64,000 bases of DNA from the NCBI RefSeq assembly GCF_042655485.1, contig NZ_JBHSMC010000025.1, positions 65,703 through 129,702 on the forward strand. The letters are read 5' to 3'. Origin of the DNA: Lederbergia graminis (GTDB lineage: Bacteria; Bacillota; Bacilli; Bacillales; Bacillaceae_C). Below the pieces are notes generated by a model, which was not told the DNA's origin, did no database searches, and saw nothing but the letters and a program-made list of their open reading frames with translations. Each line of letters begins with the position of its first letter. Within the stretch, counting starts at the first letter, position 1. Both the position numbers and the translations under genes were made by a program. This document shows positions 1-10,000 of this stretch, piece by piece.

Positions 1-1
1 G

Positions 2-1087
2 AAGAAGATAAAAATTGGAATTATTGGTAGCGGTGGCATTGCGCAGGCACACGCACGCGCTTATATGCGCATGGATGATGTGGAGATTGTTGCAGTAGCA
101 GACGTCATTCCAGGGAAAGCTGCTGAGTTCGTTAATAGGTTAGGAATTACAGGTGCAAAGGCATTTGATAGTCATTTGGAATTACTAGAATTAGATGTTG
201 ATGGTGTGAGTGTTTGTACGCCAAATGTGGCCCATCATCGCACAAGCGTCGATGCACTCCAAGCAGGAAAACATGTTTTAGTAGAAAAACCACTTGCCGT
301 CACGTTAGAGCAAGGGGTAGAAATGGTAGAGGTCGGCAAGAAAGCAGGTAGGATCTTATCTGTAGGCTTCCAACCGCGTTATGATCCGAACATGCAAACC
401 GTTAAAAACATTGTTCAATCAGGTGAGCTTGGAAATGTATATTATGTACAAACTGGTGGCGGTAGAAGACGAGGCATGCCAGGGGGGACTTTTATAAATA
501 AAGAACTTGCTGGTGCAGGAGCAATGGCTGATATCGGTTGTTATTCCTTAGATTTAGCATTAAATGCACTTGGCTATCCGAAACCACTCAGTGTTTCTGC
601 TTACACATCGAATCATTTTGGTACAAATCCGCATTACCATGCAGAAGCTTCTAAGTTTGAAGTAGAAGATTTCGGTGTGGCGCTTGTTAGATTAGAAGGC
701 GGAAAAGTGTTGAACTTTAAAATATCCTGGGCGATGCATATGGATTCATTAGGACCAACTCTTTTCCTTGGAACAGATGCAGGCTTGAAATTAACTCCTG
801 CAGGAAGTGGACCTTGGAGCGGTGTTTGGGATGGAGGAATTGGCTCGATTACCCTTTTCCATGACATTCAAGGGCATCATACAGAAAGTCCTATTTCTGT
901 TCAGCAACATAATGTCGATATTTTTTACGAAAAAGTACGCGCCTTTGTAGTAGCGGTGAAGGAAGGAACAGAAGCTCCGATTCCAGGAGAAGAGATTTTA
1001 ATAAACCAAGCTATAATTGATGGAATTCTACGCTCATCCGAAATCGGTAAAGAGGTGGATATCCATATTCCAAAAATCGGGGGGTAA
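2..1087 (+). CDS. Gfo/Idh/MocA family sugar oxidoreductase (5' end cut by window)
   Basis: NAD(P)-dependent oxidoreductase of the Gfo/Idh/MocA family, probably acting on a sugar or inositol-like substrate in the cytoplasm. The reading frame is open from base 2 and already contains the Rossmann motif GIIGSGGIAQAHA, so the first ATG at 65 is internal and the true start is only a few codons before the window. The family EKPLA motif follows near residue 98, and the C-terminal alpha/beta domain is complete to the stop. About 361 residues are visible, close to the usual 340-370. The next gene begins 72 bp downstream on the same strand. The exact substrate cannot be read from sequence. Family assignment is firm. 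Confidence 0.88.
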   Translation, partial: KKIKIGIIGSGGIAQAHARAYMRMDDVEIVAVADVIPGKAAEFVNRLGITGAKAFDSHLELLELDVDGVSVCTPNVAHHRTSVDALQAGKHVLVEKPLAVTLEQGVEMVEVGKKAGRILSVGFQPRYDPNMQTVKNIVQSGELGNVYYVQTGGGRRRGMPGGTFINKELAGAGAMADIGCYSLDLALNALGYPKPLSVSAYTSNHFGTNPHYHAEASKFEVEDFGVALVRLEGGKVLNFKISWAMHMDSLGPTLFLGTDAGLKLTPAGSGPWSGVWDGGIGSITLFHDIQGHHTESPISVQQHNVDIFYEKVRAFVVAVKEGTEAPIPGEEILINQAIIDGILRSSEIGKEVDIHIPKIGG

Positions 1088-1159
1088 CAACCTCCCGATT
1101 TTTCTTCGAATTTCGATATAAAATTGTGGTATGATACTATGTGGAATGGGGATGATGAG

Positions 1160-1666
1160 ATGTTGCAAATTTTTATCATTTCTGGCCCGTGCGGAGTGGG
1201 TAAGTCGACTGTCTCAAAGGAATTAACTCGTCTTATTCCGAAGAGTGCGCTTATTCACGGTGATGATTTTTTACATATATATAATGAAGCTACATCACCA
1301 CCATGGGAAGAAATGTTAGCTATCATGTGGAAGAATATATTATCGATCACACAAAATCTCCTACAGCATCAATTTCACGTTATAATTGATACCGTAGTTG
1401 AAGATGAGCTAGAATGGTTTTGTAGACATTTTTCTCATATGAATGTACAGATTCGCTATGTCGTTTTACGAGCCGATGCATCTGAATTAAAAGAGCGTAT
1501 ACTAAAACGTGGTGATGTTGAAATAACTGAACGTTCCTTATTTTTACTTGAAAAATTAGAAAATGAAACAGCTTTTAACAAACCGTATTTATACGATACA
1601 ATGGATAAAGCAGTGGAGGAAATCGCAAAGGATATTATCGAGTTTCCTCCATTAAAAATAAAGTAA
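1160..1666 (+). CDS. small P-loop kinase / AAA-type NTPase
   Basis: Predicted nucleotide-binding protein of 168 residues with a Walker A motif GPCGVGKST about ten residues from the start, in the style of shikimate kinase-like, chloramphenicol phosphotransferase-like or zeta-type kinases. An HGDDF motif follows the P-loop, where such kinases place a substrate-binding acid, and IIDTVVEDE fits a Walker B-type strand. I chose the ATG at 1160 because GGGGA lies about 8 bases upstream. A longer frame from 1124 has no ribosome site. It ends 53 bp before the pgcA start and may be cotranscribed with it. The phosphoryl acceptor is unknown. A link to sugar use would be inference from position only. Confidence 0.7.
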   Translation: MLQIFIISGPCGVGKSTVSKELTRLIPKSALIHGDDFLHIYNEATSPPWEEMLAIMWKNILSITQNLLQHQFHVIIDTVVEDELEWFCRHFSHMNVQIRYVVLRADASELKERILKRGDVEITERSLFLLEKLENETAFNKPYLYDTMDKAVEEIAKDIIEFPPLKIK

Positions 1667-1719
1667 AATTGGGCGAACTTGAAAATACCGCCCCCCTCTA
1701 TCGAAAGGTGAGTGTTATC

Positions 1720-3453
1720 ATGGATTTGAAGTTAAAGCAATGGCTAGAATTTGAGCATTTAGATGCGAAATTAAAAGAAGAATTACAAGCAATGCAAGGA
1801 AATGAGAAATTATTAGAAGATAGCTTCTATAAAGATTTAGAGTTTGGTACTGGTGGAATGCGTGGAGAAATTGGCCCTGGTACAAACCGAATGAACATTT
1901 ATACAGTGCGTAAGGCTGCCGAAGGTCTTGCTCGTTTTATTTTGGAACAAGGTGCGGAAACAATGGCACGTGGTATCGTAATTGCCTATGACCCACGTCA
2001 CATGTCTGCAGAATTCGCATTGGAAGTAGCAAAAGTAGCTGGAAAACATGGCATTCAAGCATATTTATTTGAATCTCTCCGTCCAACACCAGTACTTTCA
2101 TTTGCAGTACGTTATTTACATGCGTATGCAGGGGTAATGATTACAGCGAGTCATAACCCACCAGAATATAATGGATTGAAAATGTATGGTGAAGATGGTG
2201 GTCAGCTACCTCCTGCAGAAGCGGATGTGATTATCCGTTATGTACAAGAAGCAGACAATGAACTAGAAATTGAAGTAGCTGATGAAGCAGAGCTTACAAA
2301 TAAAGGTCTTCTAACATACATCGGTGAAAAAGTGGACAGAGCTTATATTGAAGCAATGAAGTCTATTCAAATTAATCGCGAGGTTGTTGAAAAAGTTGGG
2401 AAGGACCTTAAAATTGTCTTCACACCACTTCATGGTACAGCGAATCTCCCTGTTCGTGAAGGTTTGAAGGAATTTGGCTTTGAAAATGTCACGATTGTAA
2501 AAGAACAAGAGCTACCTGATCCGAATTTCTCAACGGTAGCATCTCCAAATCCAGAAGAACATGCTGCATTTGAATTGGCAATCAAATATGGACAAGAAAT
2601 TGATGCAGATATTCTAATGGGGACAGACCCAGATGCAGACAGATTAGGAATTGCAGTGAAAAATGATGCAGGTGAATATATCGTATTAACCGGTAACCAA
2701 GTAGGAGCGCTACTAGCGAACTATATATTGGAACAAAAACAACAAAATGGTACCCTTCCTGAAAATGGTGTTGTCATCAAAACAATCGTAACTTCAGAAA
2801 TTGGAAGAGCAATCTCAGAACATTTCGGACTTTCTACGATTGATACTTTAACAGGATTTAAATTTATCGGTGAAAAAATTAAAGAATTTGAAGAAACACA
2901 TGAACATACATTTTTACTTGGCTATGAAGAAAGCTATGGTTATTTAATAGGTGATTTTGTTCGTGACAAAGACGCCGTACAAACAGCTGTATTTGTAGCA
3001 GAAGTTGCTGCTTATTATAAGTCACAAGGAAAATCTCTATATGATGGCTTAATGGAGATCTTTGAAAAATTCGGCTTCTATAAAGAAACACTAAGATCAT
3101 TGACGTTAAAAGGAAAAGACGGAGCTGAGCAAATTGCAGGCATTTTAGAAGAGTTCCGTAATAATCCACCAAAAGATATTAACGGTGTTGCGATCAGCAA
3201 AATTGAAGACTATGACACAAGTATTAGTCTAGACGTAGCTACAAATGAAAAAACAACAATTGAATTACCAAAATCAAATGTTTTAAAATTTATCCTAGAA
3301 GATGGATCATGGTGCGCACTCCGTCCATCTGGAACAGAACCAAAAGTGAAATTCTACTTCGCAGTCAAAGGCAATTCCCTACAAGACAGCGAACAAAAAT
3401 TATCGGTACTTGTCGAAAATATTATGGGTAAAGTAGACGAACTAATTAAATAA
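1720..3453 (+). CDS. pgcA: phosphoglucomutase / phosphomannomutase, PgcA type
   Basis: Alpha-D-phosphohexomutase interconverting glucose 1-phosphate and glucose 6-phosphate in the cytoplasm. From ATG 1720 it has 577 residues, matching the Bacillus PgcA class (about 580). Visible motifs in order are the phosphoserine loop TASHNPPEYNG (Ser144), the metal-binding loop DPDADRLGIA, the sugar-binding GYEESYGYLIG and the phosphate-binding RPSGTEPKVKFY. An in-frame extension to 1669 exists, but GAAAGGTG ends 9 bases before ATG 1720, so I take that start. A strong terminator follows. In this setting it would connect galactose and glucose phosphates to glycolysis and to cell-wall precursor synthesis. 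Confidence 0.93.
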   Translation: MDLKLKQWLEFEHLDAKLKEELQAMQGNEKLLEDSFYKDLEFGTGGMRGEIGPGTNRMNIYTVRKAAEGLARFILEQGAETMARGIVIAYDPRHMSAEFALEVAKVAGKHGIQAYLFESLRPTPVLSFAVRYLHAYAGVMITASHNPPEYNGLKMYGEDGGQLPPAEADVIIRYVQEADNELEIEVADEAELTNKGLLTYIGEKVDRAYIEAMKSIQINREVVEKVGKDLKIVFTPLHGTANLPVREGLKEFGFENVTIVKEQELPDPNFSTVASPNPEEHAAFELAIKYGQEIDADILMGTDPDADRLGIAVKNDAGEYIVLTGNQVGALLANYILEQKQQNGTLPENGVVIKTIVTSEIGRAISEHFGLSTIDTLTGFKFIGEKIKEFEETHEHTFLLGYEESYGYLIGDFVRDKDAVQTAVFVAEVAAYYKSQGKSLYDGLMEIFEKFGFYKETLRSLTLKGKDGAEQIAGILEEFRNNPPKDINGVAISKIEDYDTSISLDVATNEKTTIELPKSNVLKFILEDGSWCALRPSGTEPKVKFYFAVKGNSLQDSEQKLSVLVENIMGKVDELIK

Positions 3454-3459
3454 GCTGTT

Positions 3460-3508
3460 AACCCCCACACTAATCTAGATAGTAGAACGGTGTGGGGGTT
3501 CTTTGTGT
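3460..3508 (+). terminator. intrinsic terminator after pgcA
   Basis: Perfect 11-bp stem (AACCCCCACAC at 3460-3470 with its complement at 3490-3500), a 19-base loop, then CTTTGTGTT. It closes the pgcA transcript and separates it from the arabinan module. Confidence 0.85.
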
Positions 3509-3554
3509 TATACGGACATATTTCATCTAAAAAGTAGATTATTACATTTTTTGG

Positions 3555-3584
3555 TTGACATGTACGGTCAAGATTATGTATATT
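3555..3584 (+). promoter_or_regulatory. predicted sigma-A promoter for binding protein gene at 3743
   Basis: TTGACA at 3555-3560 and TATATT at 3579-3584 with an 18-bp spacer. An AraR-like site overlaps the -35 box. The leader is long, about 150 bases, with a second AraR-like site inside it. Confidence 0.55.
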
Positions 3585-3681
3585 ATGGATATTGTGAACG
3601 CATCCTAGTGGATACTTTATGAAATTGGACGATGTTAGAGGGTGATGTTACATAAGATTCATTTAAAATGTACGTATAAGT
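3557..3681 (+). promoter_or_regulatory. two AraR-like operator sites
   Basis: GACATGTACGGTCAAG (3557-3572) and AAATGTACGTATAAGT (3666-3681) resemble the Bacillus AraR operator, a palindrome around GTACGTAC, with mismatches. The pair brackets the predicted start of transcription of the lipoprotein gene at 3743, an arrangement like the looped AraR sites of B. subtilis. No araR gene is in the window, so the regulator would act from elsewhere. Confidence 0.45.
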
Positions 3682-3742
3682 TATATGTTAGCATACTTGT
3701 GAAAAGAGGTAGAGGGAATATTCGAATAGAGGAGGAGACAGT

Positions 3743-5086
3743 ATGAAAAAGTTTGTAAGCGCATTCCTTGTAATGGTTTCTCTTGTTCTAGTAATTTCTG
3801 GATGTAGCAGCGGGGAGAAAAGTACTAAGGATGAAGGAGAAAAGTCCGCAGATCAAAAGGAAGAATTAACGTTTGATAGCTCTTTAGAGGGTGAGATTAC
3901 TTTTTGGAATTTCCTCCCTGATATTTATGATGGAGTGATAGAAGAGTTCAATAAAGTTTATCCAAACATTAAGGTGAAAAATGTTGTATTAGAATTTGGA
4001 GAACTGCATGATAAATTGCAAACAGTAACATCTGCTGGAAGTGGAGCACCAGATGTTGCGTTAGTAGAACAAGGGAGTTTTCCTCGCTATGGAAACGGTG
4101 TACTAGAAAACCTGCTGCAGGAACCATATAATGCAGGACGCTATCAATCAGATACATCGGAGTATAACTGGGAGCGTTGGAAATCAGTAGATGGTACGCA
4201 ACTTCTCGGTATGCCGTGGGATGTAACACCAGGTGTTTTTTACTATAGAGAAGATTTATATGAACAACATGGATTACCAAGTGATCCTGATGAGTTAGGT
4301 GAATTTCTCCAAGATCCAGAAAATGTGTTAACTGCAGCGCAAACTTTTGCAGCCAATGGAATTTACATGTATGAATGGCGCGATTCTCCAGCGATTCAAT
4401 ATGGAGATGCAATTGGCTACTATGATTCGGAATACAATTGGTTGAGAAATGATGAAAAGATGGCAGACCTATTAGACTTTGTGAAAAGAGGCGTACAAAT
4501 TGGATGGGCGCCGCAAGTGTCAGCATTGTTCTCTGATGAAGGTAAGCAACTAGTTTCTCAAGGGAAAATAGCTTCCTTTCCTGCAGGTAGCCAAATTGCC
4601 CGTGACTTAGAAACGTTATTCCCTGACCAAGCTGGCAAATGGCGTGTAACGAGAATGCCACTTGATTTATATGTGGGGCTTGGTGGATCTGCACACGTAA
4701 TTCCAGCTCAAAGCCAAAACAAAGATGCTGCTTGGGCATTTGTAGAATGGATGAATCGTAGTGAAGAAGCGTGGAAGATTTTCACTGACCATTCAATCCA
4801 ACCTGGTTGGACAAGCATTTCCACATTACCTTGGTATGCAAATCATGAAAATGAATACTTAGGTGGGCAAAAAGATTATGCGTTTTACGATACGTTAGAT
4901 GAGCACATTCCTGTTAGAAGATTAACACCTTTTGATGGTCAAGCTTGGGAAATTTATATTAGTCACGTTGCAAGAGCCATTGATGAAAATATTGATTCCA
5001 AGACAACGTTAAACCAAATTGAAGACCAAGCGGAAAAACAAATCCGTCCAGAGATTAATAAATTATTAGAATCTGAATCGAATTAA
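3743..5086 (+). CDS. extracellular sugar-binding lipoprotein (orphan ABC solute-binding protein 1)
   Basis: ABC-transporter solute-binding protein of 447 residues, MalE-like fold, probably for oligosaccharides. The N-terminal signal peptide ends in the lipobox LVISGC, so the mature protein would be lipid-anchored at Cys21 outside the membrane. The mature part opens with a charged Lys/Glu linker and then EITFWNFLPDIYDG, typical of sugar-binding proteins. A GGAGGAG site precedes the ATG. It is unusual that no permease gene follows; the next gene is abfA. It is a close paralogue of the protein encoded at 30822-32165, and a third decayed copy lies at 26523-26905. AraR-like sites upstream suggest arabinose or arabino-oligosaccharide control. 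It may share the AraPQ permeases, which is inference. Confidence 0.85.
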   Translation: MKKFVSAFLVMVSLVLVISGCSSGEKSTKDEGEKSADQKEELTFDSSLEGEITFWNFLPDIYDGVIEEFNKVYPNIKVKNVVLEFGELHDKLQTVTSAGSGAPDVALVEQGSFPRYGNGVLENLLQEPYNAGRYQSDTSEYNWERWKSVDGTQLLGMPWDVTPGVFYYREDLYEQHGLPSDPDELGEFLQDPENVLTAAQTFAANGIYMYEWRDSPAIQYGDAIGYYDSEYNWLRNDEKMADLLDFVKRGVQIGWAPQVSALFSDEGKQLVSQGKIASFPAGSQIARDLETLFPDQAGKWRVTRMPLDLYVGLGGSAHVIPAQSQNKDAAWAFVEWMNRSEEAWKIFTDHSIQPGWTSISTLPWYANHENEYLGGQKDYAFYDTLDEHIPVRRLTPFDGQAWEIYISHVARAIDENIDSKTTLNQIEDQAEKQIRPEINKLLESESN

Positions 5087-5136
5087 GGCCACTTTTCTCA
5101 CATTCTTTTTAGAAATATAGCAAAATATGAAAATAT

Positions 5137-5150
5137 TTAAAGCGTTTCCA
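5137..5150 (+). promoter_or_regulatory. degenerate cre site upstream of abfA
   Basis: TTAAAGCGTTTCCA is, on the reverse strand, TGGAAACGCTTTAA, two mismatches from the CcpA consensus TGWAANCGNTNWCA. It sits just before a promoter-like TTGAAA (5151) and TAAAAT (5173) pair with a 16-bp spacer. Confidence 0.4.
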
Positions 5151-5187
5151 TTGAAAAAATGTAAATACATGATAAAATCAAATCATA

Positions 5188-5258
5188 AATATACGTACAA
5201 GTTTATGTTGTTGAAGATGACTGGTAATCGAATAACCTTTCCCCTTGTACGTATATAT
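5188..5258 (+). promoter_or_regulatory. inverted pair of AraR-like operators before abfA
   Basis: ATATACGTACAAG at about 5190-5202 is the exact reverse complement of CTTGTACGTATAT at 5244-5256. Both match the AraR palindrome around GTACGTAC. The two centres are 53 bp apart, about five helical turns, and the upstream one lies just after the predicted -10 box. This matches the paired cooperative AraR sites of B. subtilis arabinose promoters. Confidence 0.65.
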
Positions 5259-5334
5259 GGTGACAGGTAAGAAACAATTAGACTGTCATCGCTAGATTTT
5301 GTCGAAATTTTGAATGTGAGGGAGGAGAAGGAAG

Positions 5335-6843
5335 TTGGCTAATAAAAAAGCAAAGATGATAGTGGAAAAGGACTTTAAAGTATCTGAGGTAGATAAGCGA
5401 ATTTATGGATCATTTGTCGAGCATTTAGGGCGATGTGTATATGGTGGAATTTATGAACCAGGTCATCCGGAAGCAGATGAAAATGGATTCCGTAAAGACG
5501 TAGCACAACTCGTTAGAGAATTAAATGTACCTTTAGTGCGCTATCCTGGTGGGAATTTCGTGTCCGGTTATAACTGGGAAGATGGGGTTGGACCGAAAGA
5601 AAATCGCCCACGTCGTTTGGAACTTGCATGGCGTACAATTGAAACGAATGAAATTGGAACAAATGAATTTGCTGATTGGGCGAAATTAGTTGGTGCTGAA
5701 GTGAATATGGCGGTGAATCTTGGTACTAGAGGGGTAGATGCTGCTCGTAATCTAGTAGAATATTGTAACCATCCATCCGGCACTTATTATAGTGACCTTC
5801 GTATCTCTCATGGATATAAAGAACCTCACAAAATTAAAACATGGTGCCTTGGAAATGAAATGGATGGTCCATGGCAAATTGGCGCTAAGACAGCAACAGA
5901 ATATGGAAGACTTGCAAATGAAGCTGCAAAGGTTATGAAGTTAGTTGACCCTTCGATTGAATTAGTAGCATGTGGTAGCTCAAGTAGAACGATGCCAACA
6001 TTTGCAGATTGGGAGGCAACTGTACTTGATCATACATACCACAATGTTGAGTATATTTCTTTACATCAATACTACGGTAACCGCAGTAATGATATAGCAA
6101 ACTATTTAGCTAGCTCTCTTGAAATGGATGATTTTATTAAATCTGTTATTTCAATTGCAGACTATATCAAGTCGAAAAAACGTAGCAAGAAGACTATTAA
6201 TCTTTCATTTGATGAGTGGAATGTATGGTATCACTCTAATGATGCTGACCGTAAAATCGAGCCTTGGTCCATTGCACCACCACAACTAGAAGATATTTAC
6301 AATTTCGAAGATGCATTACTAGTTGGTTCTATGTTAATTACATTACTGAAGAATGCTGACCGCGTAAAAATTGCATGTATGGCTCAGTTAGTAAACGTAA
6401 TTGCACCAATTATGACTGAAAATGGTGGACCAGCATGGAAGCAAACGATTTTCTATCCATTTATGCATACATCTACATTTGGAAGAGGGGTTGTTCTAAA
6501 CCCAATCGTTTCTAGTCCAAAATACGATAGTAAAGATTTCACAGATGTACCTGTTTTGGATACAACTGCAGTGTACAACGAAGAAAATGAAGAACTAACA
6601 ATCTTTGCGGTTAACCGTGACCTAGAAGATACTTTATTACTAGAAGCAGACATTCGCAATTTCGATGGTTACCGCGTTCTGGAACACATTGTGTTAGAAA
6701 ATGATGATTTAAAGCAAGTAAACACAGCTACAAATCAAGCAGTTGCACCACACACAGGTGGAGACGCTAAAAATGACAATGGCCATGTAACAGCATCACT
6801 ACCTAAGCTATCATGGAACGTAATTCGCTTGAAAAAACAATAA
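5335..6843 (+). CDS. abfA: alpha-L-arabinofuranosidase, GH51 (first copy)
   Basis: Cytoplasmic GH51 exo-enzyme removing alpha-L-arabinofuranosyl units from imported arabino-oligosaccharides; 502 residues, no signal peptide. Acid/base Glu175 lies in CLGNEMDGPW and nucleophile Glu294 in FDEWNVWY. These are the same numbers as in the characterised Geobacillus stearothermophilus AbfA, which supports both family and start. The start is TTG at 5335, with GGAGGAG seven bases upstream. A TIM barrel covers roughly residues 20-380 and a beta-sandwich the rest. It follows the orphan binding protein by 248 bp that hold its own promoter and AraR-like sites. A second, divergent GH51 is at 55357. Confidence 0.95.
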   Translation: MANKKAKMIVEKDFKVSEVDKRIYGSFVEHLGRCVYGGIYEPGHPEADENGFRKDVAQLVRELNVPLVRYPGGNFVSGYNWEDGVGPKENRPRRLELAWRTIETNEIGTNEFADWAKLVGAEVNMAVNLGTRGVDAARNLVEYCNHPSGTYYSDLRISHGYKEPHKIKTWCLGNEMDGPWQIGAKTATEYGRLANEAAKVMKLVDPSIELVACGSSSRTMPTFADWEATVLDHTYHNVEYISLHQYYGNRSNDIANYLASSLEMDDFIKSVISIADYIKSKKRSKKTINLSFDEWNVWYHSNDADRKIEPWSIAPPQLEDIYNFEDALLVGSMLITLLKNADRVKIACMAQLVNVIAPIMTENGGPAWKQTIFYPFMHTSTFGRGVVLNPIVSSPKYDSKDFTDVPVLDTTAVYNEENEELTIFAVNRDLEDTLLLEADIRNFDGYRVLEHIVLENDDLKQVNTATNQAVAPHTGGDAKNDNGHVTASLPKLSWNVIRLKKQ

Positions 6844-6866
6844 TGGGGTTTACCCCGCATTATCCT

Positions 6867-6897
6867 GAATTGTTTGGGGGCTAACCCCAAACAATTC
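6867..6897 (+). terminator. hairpin after abfA
   Basis: Perfect 13-bp stem (GAATTGTTTGGGG at 6867-6879, complement at 6885-6897) with a 5-base loop. There is no clear T-run after it, so it may act as a terminator or as a 3'-end stabiliser. A smaller AATGGGG/CCCCGCATT hairpin lies just upstream. Confidence 0.65.
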
Positions 6898-6952
6898 TTA
6901 CCTCATGATATCCACTAACATCTTCATCAACTTAGATTTCAAATCAAAATAA

Positions 6953-6966
6953 TGAAAGTGCTTTCA
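6953..6966 (+). promoter_or_regulatory. cre site upstream of the cell-wall arabinanase
   Basis: TGAAAGTGCTTTCA matches the CcpA consensus TGWAANCGNTNWCA at 13 of 14 positions and is nearly palindromic. It lies about 90 bp before the start of the giant GH43 gene, so glucose repression of that gene is likely. Confidence 0.7.
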
Positions 6967-7057
6967 TTTTATACTTAAAGGAGTGTGATGCCTTTGGATA
7001 AGTATGATTAGTCGATCGTGAAAGTATTTGTTGAAAATTGAATAAGGGGGAGTAGCA

Positions 7058-10000
7058 ATGGGGAGAAATGTGCTGAAAAAGATCGCATATTACTTTTTAG
7101 CACTATCATTACTTGTCCCTGCACCAGCATCTGTATATGCAGCTGACGGTGAGGGAGAAGTAGAAGTAAAACCGGCTGAATCACAAGATAAGCCTGTTTT
7201 TAAGAATGCATCTGTACATGATCCTTCTGTCATTAAGGTGGACGATACGTATTACGTACTCGGATCTCATCTAGCTATGGCGAAGACGAAGGATTTGATG
7301 CAATGGGATAAAGTTGCAGATGGTGTAAATGCAGCAAATCCGTTGTTTGATGATGTAACAAAGGAATTAGCAGAGGCGCTCGATTGGGCAGAATCTGAAA
7401 CATTATGGGCTGGAGATATTATTCAGCTAGAAGACGGAAAGTTTTACATGTATTACAACGCTTGTAAAGGAGATTCGCCTCGTTCCGCACTTGGTGTTGC
7501 TGTAGCCGATCATATCGAAGGTCCATATAAGGACTTAGGGATTTTCTTGAAATCTGGCATGTGGAATGAAACCAGTGAAGATGACACCATTTATGATGCT
7601 ACTGTTCATCCTAATGTGATAGATCCACATACCTTTTTCGATGCAGAGAATCGACTTTGGATGGTATATGGATCCTATTCTGGTGGAATTTTTATCTTGA
7701 AACTTAATCCTGAAACAGGATTCCCATACCCAGACCAAGGCTATGGAAAGCACTTAATTGGGGGCAATCACAGTAGAATTGAAGGACCTTACATTCAATA
7801 CGACCCAAATACGGAATATTACTATTTATACACAACTTTTGGTGGTCTTGCTGCTGGTGATGGCTACAATATGCGTGTTGCCCGTTCCAAAAATCCGGAT
7901 GGTCCATATGTGGATGCAGAAGGTAATGATATGTCCAAAGTAAAAGCGGACAGAAGTAAGCCATTATTTGATGATGAGTCGATAAAGCCTTACGGTGTCA
8001 AACTAATGGGAGATTACTTGTTTACTAGAAACCCAGGAGAAGCGGGAGTAGATACTGGATATGTATCTGCTGGACATAACTCCGTTTATTATGATGAAGC
8101 AACTGGACAACACTTCTTAATTTTCCATACACGTTTCCCAGGAAGAGGAGAAGCGCATGAAATTCGCGTTCATCAATTGTTCATGAATGCTGATGGCTGG
8201 CCAGTTGTAGCACCATATCGTTATGCAGAGGAAACGTTACAAGCGGTTTCGAAAGCAGACATTAGTGGTGATTATAAATTCATTAACCATGGAAAAGAAA
8301 TCGTCATGAATCTCGCAACACCTACGACGATTACCCTAAAAGAAGACGGTACTATTTCAGGACCTGTCAAAGGAAGCTGGGAATTGTCAGATGATTATCA
8401 TGCGACATTGAAAGTAAATGGAGAGACGTACAAAGGAGTATTTTTACGTCAGTGGGACCCGACAACAGAAAGTTATAATCTTACATTCACCGCTTTATCT
8501 GGAAAAGGCGTAGCAGTTTGGGGAAGTAAGACTGTAAGCCAAACAGATAAACAACTTGTTGATACAGTGAAAAATGAGTTAGACCTTGGTGATACGAGTG
8601 GCATCATTGCTAACTTATCGCTTCCAACAGCAGGTGCTAATGGTGTGAAAATTAGTTGGGAATCATCCAACCGTGCTGTTATTTCTACAACTGGAGTAGT
8701 AACAAGACCATCAGCTGGAGCAGATAATGTCCTAGTGAAGTTAACCGCCACAATTACAAAAGGGGCATATGCTGCGAAGAAAAGCTTTGAAATCACTGTT
8801 TTAGCTGAAAAAGCAGCAGGATTAGTTGCTCACTACCAGTTTGAAGATGATTTAACTGATGAAACCGGAAATGTCAGTGAGGGAACTGTTACAGGCGACC
8901 GCATTGATAAGCAAGGTGGAACAATCAGTTTTACAGATGGAAAAGTAGGGAAAGCGGCTAAGTTCGACGGTGCTTCTGGAATCTTGTTACCGAAAGGACT
9001 CATCGCCAGCAATCAATATACAGTTTCATTCTGGTTGAATCCGGAACAACTAACTGGATTTACTACAAGCTTTTTTGGTGCACGTGCAACAAACAGCTGG
9101 ATAAGTTTTCTTCCGGCAGGTCTCGGTGATGCTGGAAAAACGATGTTATGGTCGGGAGAAGCTTGGTATGATGCCGTAACTGATACGAAAATTAACGTAA
9201 ATGAATGGTCACATATTGCTTTCTCTGTTAATAACGGGAATGTAGAAGTTTACATTAATGGTGTAAATAAGTTTACAGGCAAAAACTTCCCGAACATTTT
9301 CACCACACAAAATGCCGTGTTTGGACTCGGTGTGAATTATTGGGACCTTCCATACAAAGGGTTAATCGATGAACTACTCTTCTATGATAATGGAAACCTA
9401 ACGGAAGAACAGATACAAGATTACTATGAAACAGGTGAAATACCTGAACTAGAAACTCCTATTAATACAACAAAGTTACAACAGTTAATCCATACTGCAA
9501 AGCAATATGTAGAAGGTTCTTTTACAGAAGCGAGTCTTTCTGCTTTGCAAACAGCTATTTCGGATGCAGAAGCAGCGCTTGATACAGTTACAACTGAAAC
9601 AGAACTTAATCAAGCAATCGCTGATTTACAAGCAGCTATTAATGGGTTGGTTGAAATCAAACAACCAGGCTTATCTGCATACTATTCATTTGATGGTAAT
9701 CTCTCCGATGAAACTTTAAATGCAGGAGATGGAACCGTTACAGGTGATCGAATTGATAATACAGATGGTCAGATTACGTTCACAAAAGGTGTAAACGGCG
9801 GACAAGCAGCTGTATTTGATGGAGCCTCTGGTGTGAAATTACCGAATGGCTTAATTTCTAGCTATAAATACTCCATTTCTTTATGGCTAAAACCAGATAC
9901 ATTAACGCAATACACTACTTCTTTCTTCGGAGCAAGATCAACGGATGACTGGATTAGCTTACTTCCAGGTGGAAATGCAGGTAATCAAACAGGTCTTTGG

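Noticed and set aside
3969..4739. Minus-strand open frame of 256 residues
   Set aside because: It lies fully inside the binding-protein gene, has a His/Leu-rich composition typical of antisense frames of AT-rich genes and no ribosome site.
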